Positions 26,801 through 41,452 of a DNA stretch of 64,000 nucleotides are shown piece after piece. The translations under genes were made by a program, and so were the position numbers. Origin of the DNA: Sycobia sp. Sy_11 (Eukaryota; Arthropoda; Insecta; Hymenoptera; Epichrysomallidae); assembly GCA_018907035.1 (NCBI GenBank), contig JACCIC010000098.1:1690501-1754500 (forward strand), written 5' to 3'. The stretch's first letter is position 1. The number at the start of each line of letters is the position of its first letter. Under the pieces are notes generated by a model. That model was not told the DNA's origin. It saw nothing but the letters and a program-made list of their open reading frames with translations, and made no database searches.

Positions 26801-27977
26801 GTATTGTTTTATATTCTGCTTTAGTGCTGATTTGATGAATGTCGCGTCGGCCAGTTGGCCAATCGCCGGTGGCCGGGTGCCGGGTACCGTGCGCAACGCG
26901 TCACGCGAGCCGATGAGGTATAAGCTGATATAAGCATATTTAGGTATAATATAAACATGGTATAAATAGGTATAACAGATAAATATATTTAAAACATGCT
27001 ATAGATGCCATATTACGCAGTCTTTTAGAGCAGGTAATTTTTCTTACGCCTTTTTTATATCAGAAGGTAATTCCAACATACATTATAAATTTAGGCATTT
27101 TTATACTGTTAATTTTATATATGTAATCGTTTATAAAAATATGATTAAAAAAATTTCATATTTTGAACAGTCAAGTTACATGAACCTACATCGAGCAATA
27201 TCTACTGAAATTATAATAATCTTAACAGTAAATACAATATATAATTAGCGTACGATGTATTAATAATATTCAATTATTTTGATCAATTTAGTCTTTAGCT
27301 GTTTCTATAGACGGCGAGAGTGTATTGTCTAATTACATTATACTGTTTATAGAATAATACAACAATCGAACTTTCTTGTCGATATATTATCGTCAATTCA
27401 AAATATTAAGATTTATACTGTGCAGAGGCATATTGCGCAGAGACTGCACTTACTTTTGTTTTTTTAAATTGTTACTTATTACTTACTTATGCCAGCTTAT
27501 GCCGTCTTATTTGCTTCTATCAACTTATAGTTAGGTATTATGTATATATTATATTACAGATACATTACGAACGTAATTTGCAAAACATTTTCGACAGGGA
27601 CGACTGTATATATGCAATCAATATACATGTGAGAGTTCGTCACGCTAGTGAACGCGTTCGTTTTTACATGCGCAGACAATTCTATCGTCTTCGAAATGAA
27701 TATAAAATTTGAAATTTGTCAATAGCAAAATTGTATTCTACGCCATCTTTCTCATTGTAATTGTAAAATATTGCTTAAACTATTGCATTTATAGTCGATT
27801 ATTTATCTAAGAAATTCGCGATCGATCTGCATCTATAATGGTTTATATTATAAAAGTATACACAAACCTTGCAGATTCCGTGCAGATTTTAAACGTGTCC
27901 CAGGGATGAATCGAATAACTGCAACCCGGATTACATGGTAATACATGATTTTTATCGACTTTTTCGCCTTCGTCCAT
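20891..27977 (-). CDS. TTF2: Transcription termination factor 2 / lodestar, SNF2-family ATPase (12 exons, complete)
   Basis: Exons are 27977-27868, 26171-25734, 25585-25383, 25324-25184, 24855-24418, 23493-23353, 23275-23043, 22712-22220, 22151-21823, 21581-21414, 21334-21135 and 21026-20891. Every junction is GT-AG and in phase, giving 1009 residues (Drosophila lodestar is of similar size). TTF2 uses ATP to strip RNA polymerase II from DNA at mitotic entry. Helicase landmarks are [13 protein letters not shown] (Walker A, K451), [20 protein letters not shown] at 577-580, [64 protein letters not shown] and QDRIYRFGQ (motif VI), ending in [12 protein letters not shown]. Two acidic inserts occur, one after motif I and one ([15 protein letters not shown]) between the lobes. 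The N-terminus ([19 protein letters not shown]) was chosen because its exon joins exon 2 in phase. Residues 54-137 are a decapeptide-like repeat. The gene appears functional. Confidence 0.95.
25770..26030 (-). repeat. TTF2: Coding minisatellite in TTF2 exon 2
   Basis: Imperfect units of about 30 bases encode repeats such as [29 protein letters not shown] and [15 protein letters not shown]. The opposite strand is also open here (25880-26140) because of the periodicity; that frame is a shadow. Confidence 0.75.
26172..27867. other. TTF2 intron 1, with internal GC-rich islands
   Basis: Two GC-rich blocks (about 26325-26480 and 26840-26925) stand out in this AT-rich intron. The first ends on the minus strand in a usable donor (GCGAAAC then gtaaat) and could be an alternative non-coding first exon. 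It has no in-frame ATG for TTF2. A series of ggtataa-like motifs lies near 26920-26975. Confidence 0.35.
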
Positions 27978-28489
27978 CGATGCTCCTTTGATTCTTAACA
28001 ATTATATTATGTAAATAATTATGGTGTGCCGATGCAAAGATGTAATGCGTTATACACCTTCGTTATATCTGGTTATATTAGCGCGCCATAAATGCACTCA
28101 CACATAGACGCAATGATGAATATTTTGCACGCGCGTAGTCAAAAAAACGCAAGGTTATACGTCTTTAAGTCAAAAATATTAAAATAAAAACACAAGTAAA
28201 ATTAATTAGCGAATTTTCGAGGTAACCGCGCGTCCATCCGAGCTCTTGGAAATGTAAACGAATACTGCGGTCGACGATTCCTCGGGAAAAGAAAAGCGAT
28301 GCTACGGTGCTACGTGGGCGGCGGTGACGGGGAACGGCGTTTTTCTTTCGTATATAAATATCGGGTAAAGAAAATACCGTATACAAAAAGCAATTCGAAC
28401 AGCTGCAGATATAACGTGCGTAAATCATTAATTCAACATATACAAAGATACATGTGTTATAATGCTCTTCAAAGTTCGATTTGAACTTT

Positions 28490-28535
28490 AATCTCTCTCT
28501 CTATATATATATATGGTGTATATACACCATATATC
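28490..28535. repeat. CT/TA tract with a perfect short palindrome
   Basis: ATATGGTGTATATACACCAT is a self-complementary block at about 28511-28531, next to CT and TA runs, about 500 bases upstream of the TTF2 start codon. It could extrude a hairpin. No protein site is known to me. Confidence 0.7.
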
Positions 28536-28539
28536 TGCT

Positions 28540-31080
28540 GGGACTTTTATGGCGGTCGTAAAATATATCTGAGACAAGATCTGAGATCCGATTGTTGTCG
28601 AGTCTCGCCAAGTAAATCTAAGTGTCGGGTTGCAAGTTTACAACGCACGTGTGCCAGGTCAGGCGCAAAGCCGCGTGCGTGCTTTTTTTTTTATATAACC
28701 CTTCGAATTTGTGAAAAAAGCCCTTGAGAAAGGCAATAAAAGAAGGCGATGGTCCTAATCATACGAAGGTAGAAGGCATTCTTCTTTTCCGTATATACGT
28801 ATTATAATCAATTCTAAAAATAATTCTATATTAAACACGTCGAAGATTAAGGCGATTTGAATGCAATAATACCTATATTCATACAGAATTTGAAAAAGAC
28901 GATAAAAAAAGAAAAAACATAACCGTAAACGAACCAAGTGCCAGGATTATTTAAAAGGTTATTACTATTTAAAATTTTTTTTTATTGACGCTATCACTAC
29001 TGGCATTATATTCTTGTTGATAAATATGTAAATGAAAACTAGTGCAAACTAAGGCAGTTTTCAGAAACAAATTAATCGTTTTAATCACGTTAGGTTATGC
29101 AAGGTAGGATTTAATTTTTAGATGATATATATTTTGATCCTTAAAAAGGGAATTGCTTGTGGAATTCACTAGATTTATTTACATTTATTATAAAGTTTAT
29201 ATCAGTTTTTAATTAAAGTTTTAGTAAAATTTAGTCTGTTAATTCAGTTTCTATTTAAATATAAAAAAATAAATTTTCATTTACAATATGTATTGCGATC
29301 AAATGATTATTGGCGTTTCTTGTACGTCAAAGAATAATGTCATGGGGCGGGCAAGTATTATTATAAATATTCATCCAAGAAATCATTTATCATAGCTATA
29401 CAAATCAAAGAAATAGGCCTGCAGAAATTTTCGTCCCTCGTAATGATTTAATAATACAGCGTAATCGAGATAATAAATTAATCGAAATTAATATAATTAT
29501 GGTCTTGATGCTCCTTAATTACGGGGATTGTTCGGGTTTTTCTGTTCGCTTACCTGTCTCCAAGGTTGCACTTATTCGCGTAATTGTTGATATATAAAGA
29601 TTATATATTATATTCCACATAAGAGTGATGCATTCGGATGCATTATTAGTGTTCGATAGGGACACTATATCGCTTTGTTATCTTGCCGTATCTTGCTATT
29701 CGCTTTATTAGTTTTTAACAACTCGTTGGATATAATCGAATAAATATATTTCACCTTTTGATAAAGCTATTTAATTGTTCACATTGAATAACTTTTCCCA
29801 AAATTGAATATATTTGTTAAATTTGAGTATATATATTTTTTGTATATATGCACTTTATTTTTTACGTAAATTTAGTTCCGTTTAGTAAAATTCAAGAAAT
29901 ATTTATTACTTTTCAATAATTTATTTAATGTAATGTAATAATATATGTTTGTTATTCAAATAAACTTAATTGTTTGTTTAATTCAAATTACAAAATATTC
30001 ATTCGTTTTAAATATGTATGTTTTAGTTTTAAACATAAATTTAAATAAACATTTGTTGTATTCTAATAACTATTGAATTAATTTTAATGAATTTAATTTA
30101 CTTTAAATAAATATTTGTTTGATTCAAATAATATCTCTTTTATGAAATGGATTTATTTGAATTTATACAAATTTATTTCTCAGCGAGATAGTAAACTAAT
30201 ATAAATTATATTCTTTAGTAAATTGCATGATATAATGTAAATAGCAATGAAATAAAATTTATTATATAAAAATGTAATGAATGTTATTACATAAATAATT
30301 TACAGAAAGTATAATTTTTTGTATCAAATTAGTCTTATTATTAACGTCAACGTAGGCTTATTAATCAATGTAATATGATATATTAAATAATATATTAAAT
30401 ATATATTAATCATAAAATAGAAATAATAATAATATGCATTGACGAAGAAAATTATTTATTATTTTAAAAATTCTAGAAAAATTTTCATCGCTTTAATATT
30501 TATTCAAATTTCTAGATATTGTAATGATTTCCCTTATAATATACCATTAGGATTTGTCATTCCATCTTGCTTTCCATAGTTCATCGTTCTCAACCTTAGC
30601 GCGTATATATACGTTGATATAGATTTAAGAAAGGGTCGTTCAATACCAACAGACATATCAGAATCGAGAATCCTTTAAAGCAATGTCGAGCACCTGCGGC
30701 TGAACATTTACAGTGTTTTTATTTTATAAATATCTGTATATAAAACTAAAAATGTTAATTTTTGCCAAGAAGTGAATTAATAATAAATTCTGAAAATAGA
30801 TAAAATTTTACTTATGATCTTTGATATGAATTATTATGCGTATTTACATATCTGAATAGTTTTAAATATTTTTTTAATACCAACTGAATCTAAATTATTA
30901 TGCATATGCAAATCTTCGATATAAGATAAAAAAAACATTTCGTTAAATCGATGATAATTTGTAGCATATAATTTTATTATTTAATGATAAGAATATTAAT
31001 GCATGATTACCGAGGTCGACCGAAGATTCCAACGAATTTGCAAATTAGGAGACAAATTATCTCTTTATAATAAAATACGT

Positions 31081-31140
<60 letters not shown>

Positions 31141-34114
31141 CGATAAGATTCTTATGAGACATTAATCAGAAATTTCATATCGTAAATCCAACAAAAAAGG
31201 TATAATTAATTAAAATCTCAAGATCGAAATTTTAATTAATATACATAGCTTTTTATTTACGATGAATCTGTGACGCAATCTGTGATAACAAAGCATTGAT
31301 ATAACCGTATTCAAAAAATCATAGATCGTATATTTTTAAACAATTGCCAATGTCAAAATTAATAAGTATAACTCAAAATTATAATTTTTGTACAGAATCG
31401 CATTGTAAAGGAAAAAACCTATTTTGTTTTTTTTTCCCGATCGATTGAAACCTTAACTATATCTATTATAATTCGATAATAATTAATGTTACCGTAGAGA
31501 TATTGAATCTGTAATTGATATCAGCCTGAAAATTTACTGTGCGATTATAGGATCAGAGAAAGGAGATTTTAAAATTGATCTTATTTATAAAGCCTTCTCG
31601 AATTGCCTTCAAGAAGGATTTATAAATCATACCAATAGTTTAGATAGATCTCTCTATTGCTCTAATTTAATCCTCTGAAAATTAAAATCGACTAAAATTT
31701 GTTAAAAAACTGATCTGTATACATTTTAAAGTATCTTAATTAAAAAATAAACTACCCGAAGTTTCATAAAAGTATAAAGCACTTATTTTACCTATAAAAT
31801 TGATATAAAGCAGGTTTTTCTGTCACATATTTTATAAGCATAAGTAATATGAATAATTTTATTTATTGGGAAGTAAAATCGTTAGATCGACCTCTGGTAG
31901 TGAGATTTTTCACTAACAGAGCACCAAAGGTTACCTTTAAATCATACTAGTTTTCGTATTATTTATTTATTTTTGATTATAAACTAATTGTTATGGAGAT
32001 TGCATAGTTCGTCGAACGTAAAAAAATCCTAACAATGTTTACCGCGCAGTTAGTTGTTGTGAAAGTAAATCAGTTGGCAAATTATCAGCAAGTTTTTACG
32101 CTTTCCCACGATCAATGATGAACGCGTTGGATACAGATTGCCGCAAAATTTATTACACTGGTGTCTTCGCAAGAAAATCACTTTTGTCTTCTATAAACCC
32201 GCGTAGTCATAGATACTTTTTCAACTTATTATTATAGCAGTACCAACCCCTATGAGCTATACAGTGTACAACGAATTTTCAATTTTCGAAAATAATAACT
32301 GTTTCCCATGACGCATCACGCTGTCCAAAAAAAAAGAAAAAGAAAAAAAAGAGCCAGGTACGTAAATCTTAATAAATTAAGTGCAGCACAAACCATTAAA
32401 TAACTGAAAGCGAAGAGTCGCAAGAAACATGTGCGGTGCAGATCTCATTGTAAAAAAGCTGCAACCGGCGCTTCATAATAAAACAGCTGCGTTTCAGACA
32501 GTTATATGAGAGCTTTGCCGTAATTCCGAGTACAATAAGATGTCTTAGTTATCCGAGTCCACTGTAAGTGTTTTTCATGTAATTTTACCACATAAGCTAT
32601 CCAAAATTTAAAAAAAAAATACAACCGCACCATATGAACTCTGCATAGCTCTGCATGGCATTACTTTCGCCCCCGTTTTACTTCCCAATAAAAAGCTTCT
32701 ATTTCGTGCTTTCTTTTAATTAGTACATGTACAATAAATTTAAGACCGTTATAAATTTATTAGTCATTTTTAAGGCTATTTTCTTTTATATTTGTATATT
32801 TTTTATTGTGACTATAGAAGTAAATTTATTTGAAAATAGTCCTTTCAAATATATATATAATTTTATTAACAAAGCAAAATTACGAAAATGTCTATTATTT
32901 GAATAAAATTGATCCTAAAATAAATAAAGACAACTGAGTATTTTAATAAAAGATATTTATTAAAACATTTCTTCAAATATTTTTAAGTCATTATCATAAT
33001 TAACATGCACTCTTACAACAATATAATTTACACCTATATTTTCGCTAGTAGAAACTTTGCTTTCTTCATCCATTATTTTCAAAATAAGTTTCGTTCAACA
33101 CGACGTTCATCTTAAAAAGTATATGGCATGAACTCTGGTATAGTATGAGTAATTATTAAGAAATTATATTATGTAAAATTACTTTCTAACATTATAAATT
33201 ATTATATTTATATAACATATAAATATTGTAACACATAATTATTATATTTATATGTACTAATTATACTCTAAATAAAATATATATTTTATTTAGAATAATA
33301 TTAGAGTATAATTTATAAATTTCGCATTTCTTGTTTATTTTGCATGCTTTATATTATTTTCCAGCAACTTCCTTACATTATATATAGACCGTCATAAAAG
33401 ATAATTTATTTCATATTTGATGAAGAGTCAATTTTTTTATATAAAGGACGAGGCCTACATCTTATTATGAATTTTCTAACATTGAAACACTACAGGATCT
33501 TGTGTAAAATGAAAAGTCGGAAAACCATATGCAAATGTTTAAATTTTGTACAATCAACTGCTGAAAATTCAATTGTAAGCCGCGCTACATATCCTGTGTG
33601 TTAGGCGAGCTTGACAATATACTATTACGAATATCCTATATACTATACATTATACTATTAAGAAAAACTCGTAAATTTAATACAGATTGTAAAGAATATA
33701 CTAAACTTTTCTTCGCAACGCAGTTTGATTACATATACATGAAGTTTTATAAATTTATTTTGCATTAAAAATACGTTCGTATTATTTATATTATTTGTAA
33801 ATTTAATGTACATATTATTTATTATATACTTTACAATTTACATTTAATTTAGAACTTTCTTAAAAAATGCACTTTTATATAAAATCTATATTGTATATCT
33901 ATTTTTTTAGGGAAAGGCTGAAAAATGTATCCCTAACCATTTGCTATATGTGTGTGTGTGTCTAAAGTGTAGTTTTAACTTGTTTTAATGTTAACACGAT
34001 TATTGGAATCTATTGTATTTATACAAGGCAATTGAAAAAAAAATTGAAATATACTTATGCAACTATAACATAAAATTCATCACAATTACGTTATTCTTCT
34101 TATAATAAAGTTAT
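28540..34114. other. AT-rich intergenic region between TTF2 and the ABCC gene
   Basis: No convincing open frame, splice-linked exon set or RNA gene is seen on either strand. It contains a TA microsatellite at 31085-31136, a 16-bp hairpin pair around 31583-31628, and a candidate inverted-terminal-repeat element at 31863-32692. The left part should include the TTF2 promoter and the right part the 3' UTR of the ABCC gene. Confidence 0.55.
31863..32692. mobile_element. Candidate 830-bp element with 16-bp inverted ends
   Basis: TTATTGGGAAGTAAAA at 31863-31878 is matched exactly in inverse orientation at 32677-32692. The interior has no transposase reading frame, as expected of a non-autonomous DNA element. 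No clear target-site duplication was found, so this is tentative. Confidence 0.4.
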
Positions 34115-37100
34115 CTATGGCTTGGTCGAAGAACTCTCCGTAATCTCATTACTATTTGTAGTTTTGCTTATTTCTGTTGACATGTCTAAAGAAGCAGTAT
34201 CAGTCGTAGAAAGTTCTTTACTCAGCCTTTTATATGCCTGCAACAGTAAGAAATTCATGTAATTGTAATTTAACAATTGAATTATTGAAAGATTTTGTAA
34301 ACATTTGCAAGAAAAAAAAAACGAAAACAGTTCTAGTATCATACAACGCATAGTAAGTCTTCTTTTTTGGCAAAAATGTCAAATTTTTTTGCAGTGAGCT
34401 ATATTTTTAAATCTAAATCCAGCCAATACCTTCTCGGCGACTTGTTTCAGGTGCTCGAAGTCTTCATTGCCAGTCTGCTGGGCCATATGCGCCAAATATC
34501 CCCCTTGGCGATTTAGCAGCAGATGCGGATGATCGTACTCGACGATCTCGCCGTTGTCCACCACGATGATGCGGTCGTTGTCGATGACGGTCTCGAGCCT
34601 GTGGGCCACCGTCAGCACCGTCGAGTCGGGGAACCGGGCGCGAATGGTTTTGCGTACGAGTGCATCGGTGGCGGGGTCGACGTTAGCCGTCGCCTCGTCG
34701 AGAACCAGGATGTAGGCCTTTTTCAGGAGTACTCGCGCCAAGCAGAGCAACTGACGCTGACCCGCGCTGCCATTTCATACGAAATAGGGATAAATTTACT
34801 ATTTTGTCAAAGTAGTAATTTTCTAGTTTTTTGCTTTCTTTTTTTTCATAAAAGATATCTTACATTATCGAAGTTTTCATATAATTTCGTTACTGCTGCT
34901 ATTTATTTATTTTCTAAATTACTTGGAATTAAATATTAGCATTTTTTTCATCCTAGATCATTTTGCATATAAATAAAGTAACTTAAACATCTGAAAATTG
35001 TGATCGATTTGATCCCTATATCGATTAAAATTTGAGTCAATTAATTGATGAATTTTTTTCCTGAATTCCATTTATAATTCATTAATTTTTGAGCCATTCA
35101 AAATAGTTTATTAAAATTATGACTTGTCAAACATGATTGAAAAATGTTAATTTCAATTATTTTTATTCAAAAATGTCACAAGCTTTACAATATTAAACCA
35201 TTTTTTAAACTTCGATTGCCGTTTTGAATCATGTTTTATAATTTATATAAATTTTTAAATATGGTATATAATTCATTTTAAATTTTTATTACTGAAGTTT
35301 ATCAGAATAATAATGTTCTTCATTCATGATAATCATTTATTGCAATTCCTAAGGGCGGTTCGTTGAAATAATATCGTTGAAACGATTAAGTGCTACTACT
35401 TATTGATTTTTCTATCAAAATGTGGTTCTTCTTAGCAATTCTTATCAAATTGTGTTACGTTTCAAAAGTAAGAATATATTCCCTTTCAAGTAAATGTACA
35501 ATAAATTTAAATAAACGACAAGTGTTAACTTATCGAGTTAATACTGATTTCGTATGGGACAAAGACTTGGCGAGCTAAGATAACTTAGAATATATTGATT
35601 TGAACTAAAGCTGGCCATCTATTTAAATTTATTATGACTTCCCCCATCCCCCGGCAGAGGAATAAACCTCCAAGATTTGAAACGCAACACAATTAAAAAA
35701 AAAAAAAAAGAAGTAATAATTTATTGCAAAATACAAACCTGAGAATTCGACCGCCACACTCGATAGGATGATCGAGGGGCACGAATATATGGTGCAGTTT
35801 GGCCTCCTCGAGCGCGAGCCAGAGCTGGGTGTCCTCGAAATGGTGATAAGGATCGAGATTGTCGCGCAGCGAGGCCGCGAACAGCGCCGTATCCTGGGGT
35901 ATTATCGCCAGGCGCTTCCTAAGCTCCGACAGGCTCACCGAGTTCACGTCGACGTCGTCGACCAGCAGCTGGCCGTCCAAGCGAGTCAGTCGGAACAGGG
36001 CCGAGATCAGTGAGGATTTGCCCGCACCCGTGCGGCCCACTATGCCAACCTGTTATATAGATTTATTTTTATTGTTGCATAGATTTATTTATTGTCATTT
36101 TTATTGCTGTTGCTATTTTTGGCATTGCTAAAGACATCCCGCAGTAAATCCTACCTTCATCCCCGACTCGATGACGAGGCTGACGTTTTTCAAGACCGGA
36201 TCCTCGTCCTCGGCGTAACGGACGCTCAGATTACGGAACTCGATCTTGCCGCAGCAGGGCCACTCGATCGTCGGCTTGGCGCCCTCCTCGGGATTCTCGT
36301 CCTCGAGCTCGGTGAATTGCAATATGCGCTCGACGCTCGTCATGTGGACGACGGACTCGGCCGTCTGCCTGATGCCCCGCTGCAGCATTCCGCACAACAT
36401 CAGAATCTGCATGTAACATTAAGAGAATGAGAGAGATAGAAAGTACGATAGGTTAACGAGAATTCGGACAATATTTCTTGTGTTTGCATTATACTCTTGT
36501 CCGAGATTTGCTATATTTACGGATAATTACAAGTGGGCACTGCGAGAAAATTTCGATTCTAAATGCTGTTTTAGAAATATTTAAATTAAAATACGCGTTG
36601 GCTGTTTGTACTTCATTATTTTCATTGAATTAATTGATAAATTACTGTGCACCTTGTAAATGATACTTAATAAATAATTAATCTTTCAAAACATCGCAGT
36701 TTCACGAAAACACAATTTATTTAATACAGCTATTTCGAATATTAGTACACAATTTTCATTGTATTTTATAATATTTACATTATATTAATAAGACTGTTAA
36801 TTAAATTTAAGTTTATTGAAACCGCAATCCAAGTGTTATTCTTAGCCTCGATGTATATATTAATCAATATTTTAAAAATCTTCGACTTCTTTATCAATTA
36901 ATATAAAAACTTTTGTCAGCCAATGAATAGCTTTATACGCATATATGTCATAATGAAACTTTATAAACAATCAGAAAGAAGAAGAAAAAAACAGTACTTA
37001 AAAACTATTAATCTTTAATAAAATCAGTGCCTGGGTGATGGCTAGACCAACGGCGCCCGCGAAAACGTTCTCGGTCATGACGCAGCCGAAGCTGACGAAG

Positions 37101-40100
37101 CCGACGAGGACGACGGAGACGAGATCGAGCCAGAGTCCGAAGGCCGATGCGATCGCGATGCCGAGGAAGTAGGCCCGCGTATGGCTGTCCTGCAGTCCAT
37201 CGAAGTGCCGGCGAACGGATCTCTGGGCGCGGCTCGATCGGATCGTCACCAGGCCCTCCAGCATGGCCGTTGCGTAGGAGAGGACTGGGCTCTTCCCTGG
37301 AGTTTTTTTTTTTCAAATATGTACAATTATTCTTTGGCTATTGATTAACGATGAAGAATATAAGCTGTGTAAAATGAATAATTTTTTTTGCGTTTATCTA
37401 AGTTTCTCTTTTATGCCGAAATATCAATTTATAATTGTGTCAATGAAAAATATTAGATTAGAAATTGCAGATTTTTTTGTCAACGATAAAAAGCCAATTA
37501 GAATTTTGGTTACATGACTTTTTAAGCAGGTCTCAGTGACGTACTCGAACTGAGGTAAAAATTCGTTAAGGGAATACAAAGGTAAATTTTTATCCATTAA
37601 GAAAAAAAATGTCTCGTTTTGTATAATGTTCTATCTAAAATTTAATTTAATACGTTTGTTTCAGATTGGTGCGAAGTTTCAAAATAAAAACCTTTTTAAA
37701 ATTTCATAACGAAATATTAGAAATAAAATTCTCAGAATGTTCTTATTTCCATGCGATTTGACGAATCTACCTGATGAAACAAAAGGACTAAAAGTATAGT
37801 ATGGTTAATTAAAATGTTCAATAATTAAATAATTGCGTATTAGATTCTGTACAACAGAACACTTTCTATGCAGTTGACATTCTCCTAAATTAGCGTTTCC
37901 AAATGAAACTGTTTTCCATAACCAAACACGGAAAACACCGAGCTGTTATTAATTTATTAAAAAAATATTTTTTTTACATTCTATTCTCAACTTTTATATT
38001 AAATAATCAAGAAAATTTTATATAAATCCTTAAAATTTAACCTCTAATATTTAATCCAAGCAAATGCGCGATTTCTCAGAATATAAAATATGAATTAATT
38101 AAATTCTTTAATTTTATTTGTCTTATAGAACAATAAAATGCTTAGATTATAAACTATACCTAATTAAGACAATATATCATCAATACTTTACCTGCACCCT
38201 CTAGCCTCTTCAGTTTATAAGCGGTCGGCAGGTACGATTTTCTGATTTCCCAATACGTAAAACCTGTGGCGACCATCGGTAAAATGCACCACCAGTTAAC
38301 GATGAGAACCTGTACAATAATACCCAAAATAATGAAGAACACCTCGATGGACTCGTACATTGTGTTAGGCAGAATCTCATCCATTGCGCCCGTGTCTTTG
38401 GAAAATCGATTGAGAATTTGTCCTGCAACAAAGCTAAGCACGTGTATACTAAAATACACTTAAACTCAGGACAGTCACAATGTAAATCACATGTAAGACA
38501 AAAAATTCTAATTATAATAAATATATTTTTATCAAATTATGTGAAAATTTCCAATTAAACAAAGATTTTATCATAAAGTCTGATCGTTTCTTTTTTTAAC
38601 GTCTTAAATCCATTGTCTTACCGGAAGATTGCTTATCGAAGAATCGTATGGGTGCTCTCAAAACGCACGAGAGCATCTCGTCGTGAATGTCTTTGCTCGC
38701 ATTCATGCACAACTTGAAAAACATTAAGCACTTGCTTACCGCGGTGACGATGCACGCCAATAAAATAATACCGTAAACAATCAAAGTCGTGTCCACTTTC
38801 GTATCCGGCACTTCCTCGTTTTGCTTCGCGCTCGCCGATTTATAATTCGGCGTTTGGCTTGGCATCGAGCCTCCCGCCGCGTTTGCCCGCGGCACGTCCG
38901 TTGCAGTTGACGTCAGGCTGTCGGCCGTGTTCAACAACAAATTTCGCACCGCGTCCACGCTCAACAATTTTCCCGCTGTCGAGGATACGTGGCTCTCTGT
39001 CGCATTTAATTCTGAGCTCTGGCTTATAGCCGGCAAGAGGTTCGGCATTGTACTCGACATGAAACTATTCGGCTTACTTGACAAAAAAATTTCTGTTGAA
39101 TTTGCTATTATATTTGAAATCGTACTGGACCTCGGAAATTCCATTGTACTTAACAGTTGCGTTTTAGCTGTAGTTGACGCCGAAGTCTCAGGCTTCATTG
39201 ACATAAAATTGTCCGTTATCGTCGTTAATAAGGGATTTTCTGTCGTATATGTTAATAAACTTTCCATCGTACTCGTCAGTAAACTTGGTGTGCTGTTTGG
39301 CAAGATGATTGTCGCTGTTGTTTCTGTTGAATTTGCGAATGTATTTTCGGTTATACTCATGCTGAGATTAATTGGTTTTAGGACATTTCCATTTATAAAA
39401 CCCTTTAAACGAAGTTCTTCTTCGTGCGTCCTATGAAAGTGCAAATCAAATGATTCAATTATTTAATAAATTTGTAAGAAAATAAATAAAAATTAAATGC
39501 ACGTTAAATTAACTATTATACCAATATGCCAGCCAATAATCAGATCCGCTTCTGATGATCTGCGCAAGAACAAATAACAGAAGCGTCGTCAATATAAGAA
39601 AGTACGAGTTACCAGAAAGAAAGTAACGCAAGAAAATCGAGGTCTTCATCTTTCCTTTTACAATTAGTTCTCCCATTTCTTCACTCTCGTCTTTCTCTTC
39701 ACTTTGATTCGAATATATTTGTATAACATTATCGAAGTCATTGAGTTCTGCATGCTTTGTGCTTTCCACAATTTCCGGTAGTTTCTTTTCTTCCTTCTCC
39801 GAAATGTTCAAAAATTTCAAGTCTCGATTTAGTATGTCTGTATATTTACTATGCGTCTCCAATATTCCCTAATGAAACACACGGGAAAACAAATCATTTT
39901 AATACGAAGCAATAACACTTTTAGATTTATCTTATTCAAATCGAGATAAAATCTATTAAAAAATTAATATGAATTAAATATAAGACTTAAATTAAGAGAA
40001 TAAATAAGCTAACTAAATTTTCAAAGAATAATTTTTGTATAATTTCATAATGAAATAAAAATGCTGTGTATTGTGTGCGTCTCTTCTAATTATAAATAAA

Positions 40101-41375
40101 TATTATATCGAATTTATAATGATTTTGCAAATCGAAGGACAAAGAAACTAAAAGTTAGTCTGATATGTGAAATTAATTACGAAAAACTTTTAGAGATTGT
40201 TCTAGATGAGACAAAATTAAAAAATGCAATCAATAAACTTTATTAAGTTCATTTCCAACAGAAGATAAATTCACTCACGTTGTTCACGAGAAAGATCGCG
40301 TCAGCCTCCTTCAAACATTGAGCATGATGAGTCACAAATATTCTAGTTTTATCTTTCAAATAGCCGTTAATGCACTCATTAAATAAATATTTACAGATGC
40401 TCGCGTCCACGGCAGCAAACGGGTCGTCGAAAATGTAGATATCAGCGTCTTTATAAACGGCCCTGAAAAACACAAAAATATCTATGATTAGTTTTAATCG
40501 GCGAATATTTTTCCTTAAACGTGCATCGGACATTGTTTGTTTTTAAAAATTCATAAATACAAAAAATTTAGGAATATCTAATTCTATAGGTTCTCTGTAT
40601 TACTTTAACATACAAAATATAATCAATATGCATAATTATTAAGACCGTATTGCTTTTATAATATTTCAAATTTTCATTCGAATAATTATTTAATATTAGT
40701 AGATAAAATTTAATGTTAAAAAATTAGAAAATATTTTCTATTAATTTCAATGACATTTAAAGTTTGGACAGAATTTATATATATATAAAATAAATAGCTT
40801 TTTGAAAATGTAGTTTAATGTAAAAAGTTCAATCTAGGTATAGCTCAAAAAACATTATTTTTAAACATTATTGAAATATTAAAAAATTGCATAGCAAAAC
40901 AATATTTTAATAGAACTTCATCCAAGTCAGAATAGAATGACTACTAAACAAATTGTCAGAATTATAAATTTCTATTAGAGAGATGGGAGAGGAGAGTAGA
41001 CAGAATAACATCATAAGCGTCTCTCAGTAAATCAATAGAAATAAATGAAGGATGATTCATCAAAGTAGTATTTAAATCATTAAAATAATTTTTCGCTTAT
41101 AATTGAAGGCACTTAGTACTTGGCATCCCTGAGAGAATAAAATCATATCTCCATATAAAACTATTGCATTAAAAGAAAATACTGTGATTTGTTAGCAGAA
41201 TTACTATGGAATGATTGCGATATTGAATAAAAGCATAATGATAATTGCATCAAAGGGGGAAAAGGCAATAATCGATAAACGCCGGACTTTTAAAGTAATT
41301 TCTTTTGTATTTCCATTTTCTCCAATAAATCACAGACGATAAGTCCTATATCGAAACCTTGACAATATCGATTTT

Positions 41376-41452
<77 letters not shown>

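Noticed and set aside
38927..39436. 169-codon plus-strand frame
   Set aside because: It is the antisense of the Ser/Thr-rich ABCC exon; the sense frame fits both neighbouring exons in phase.
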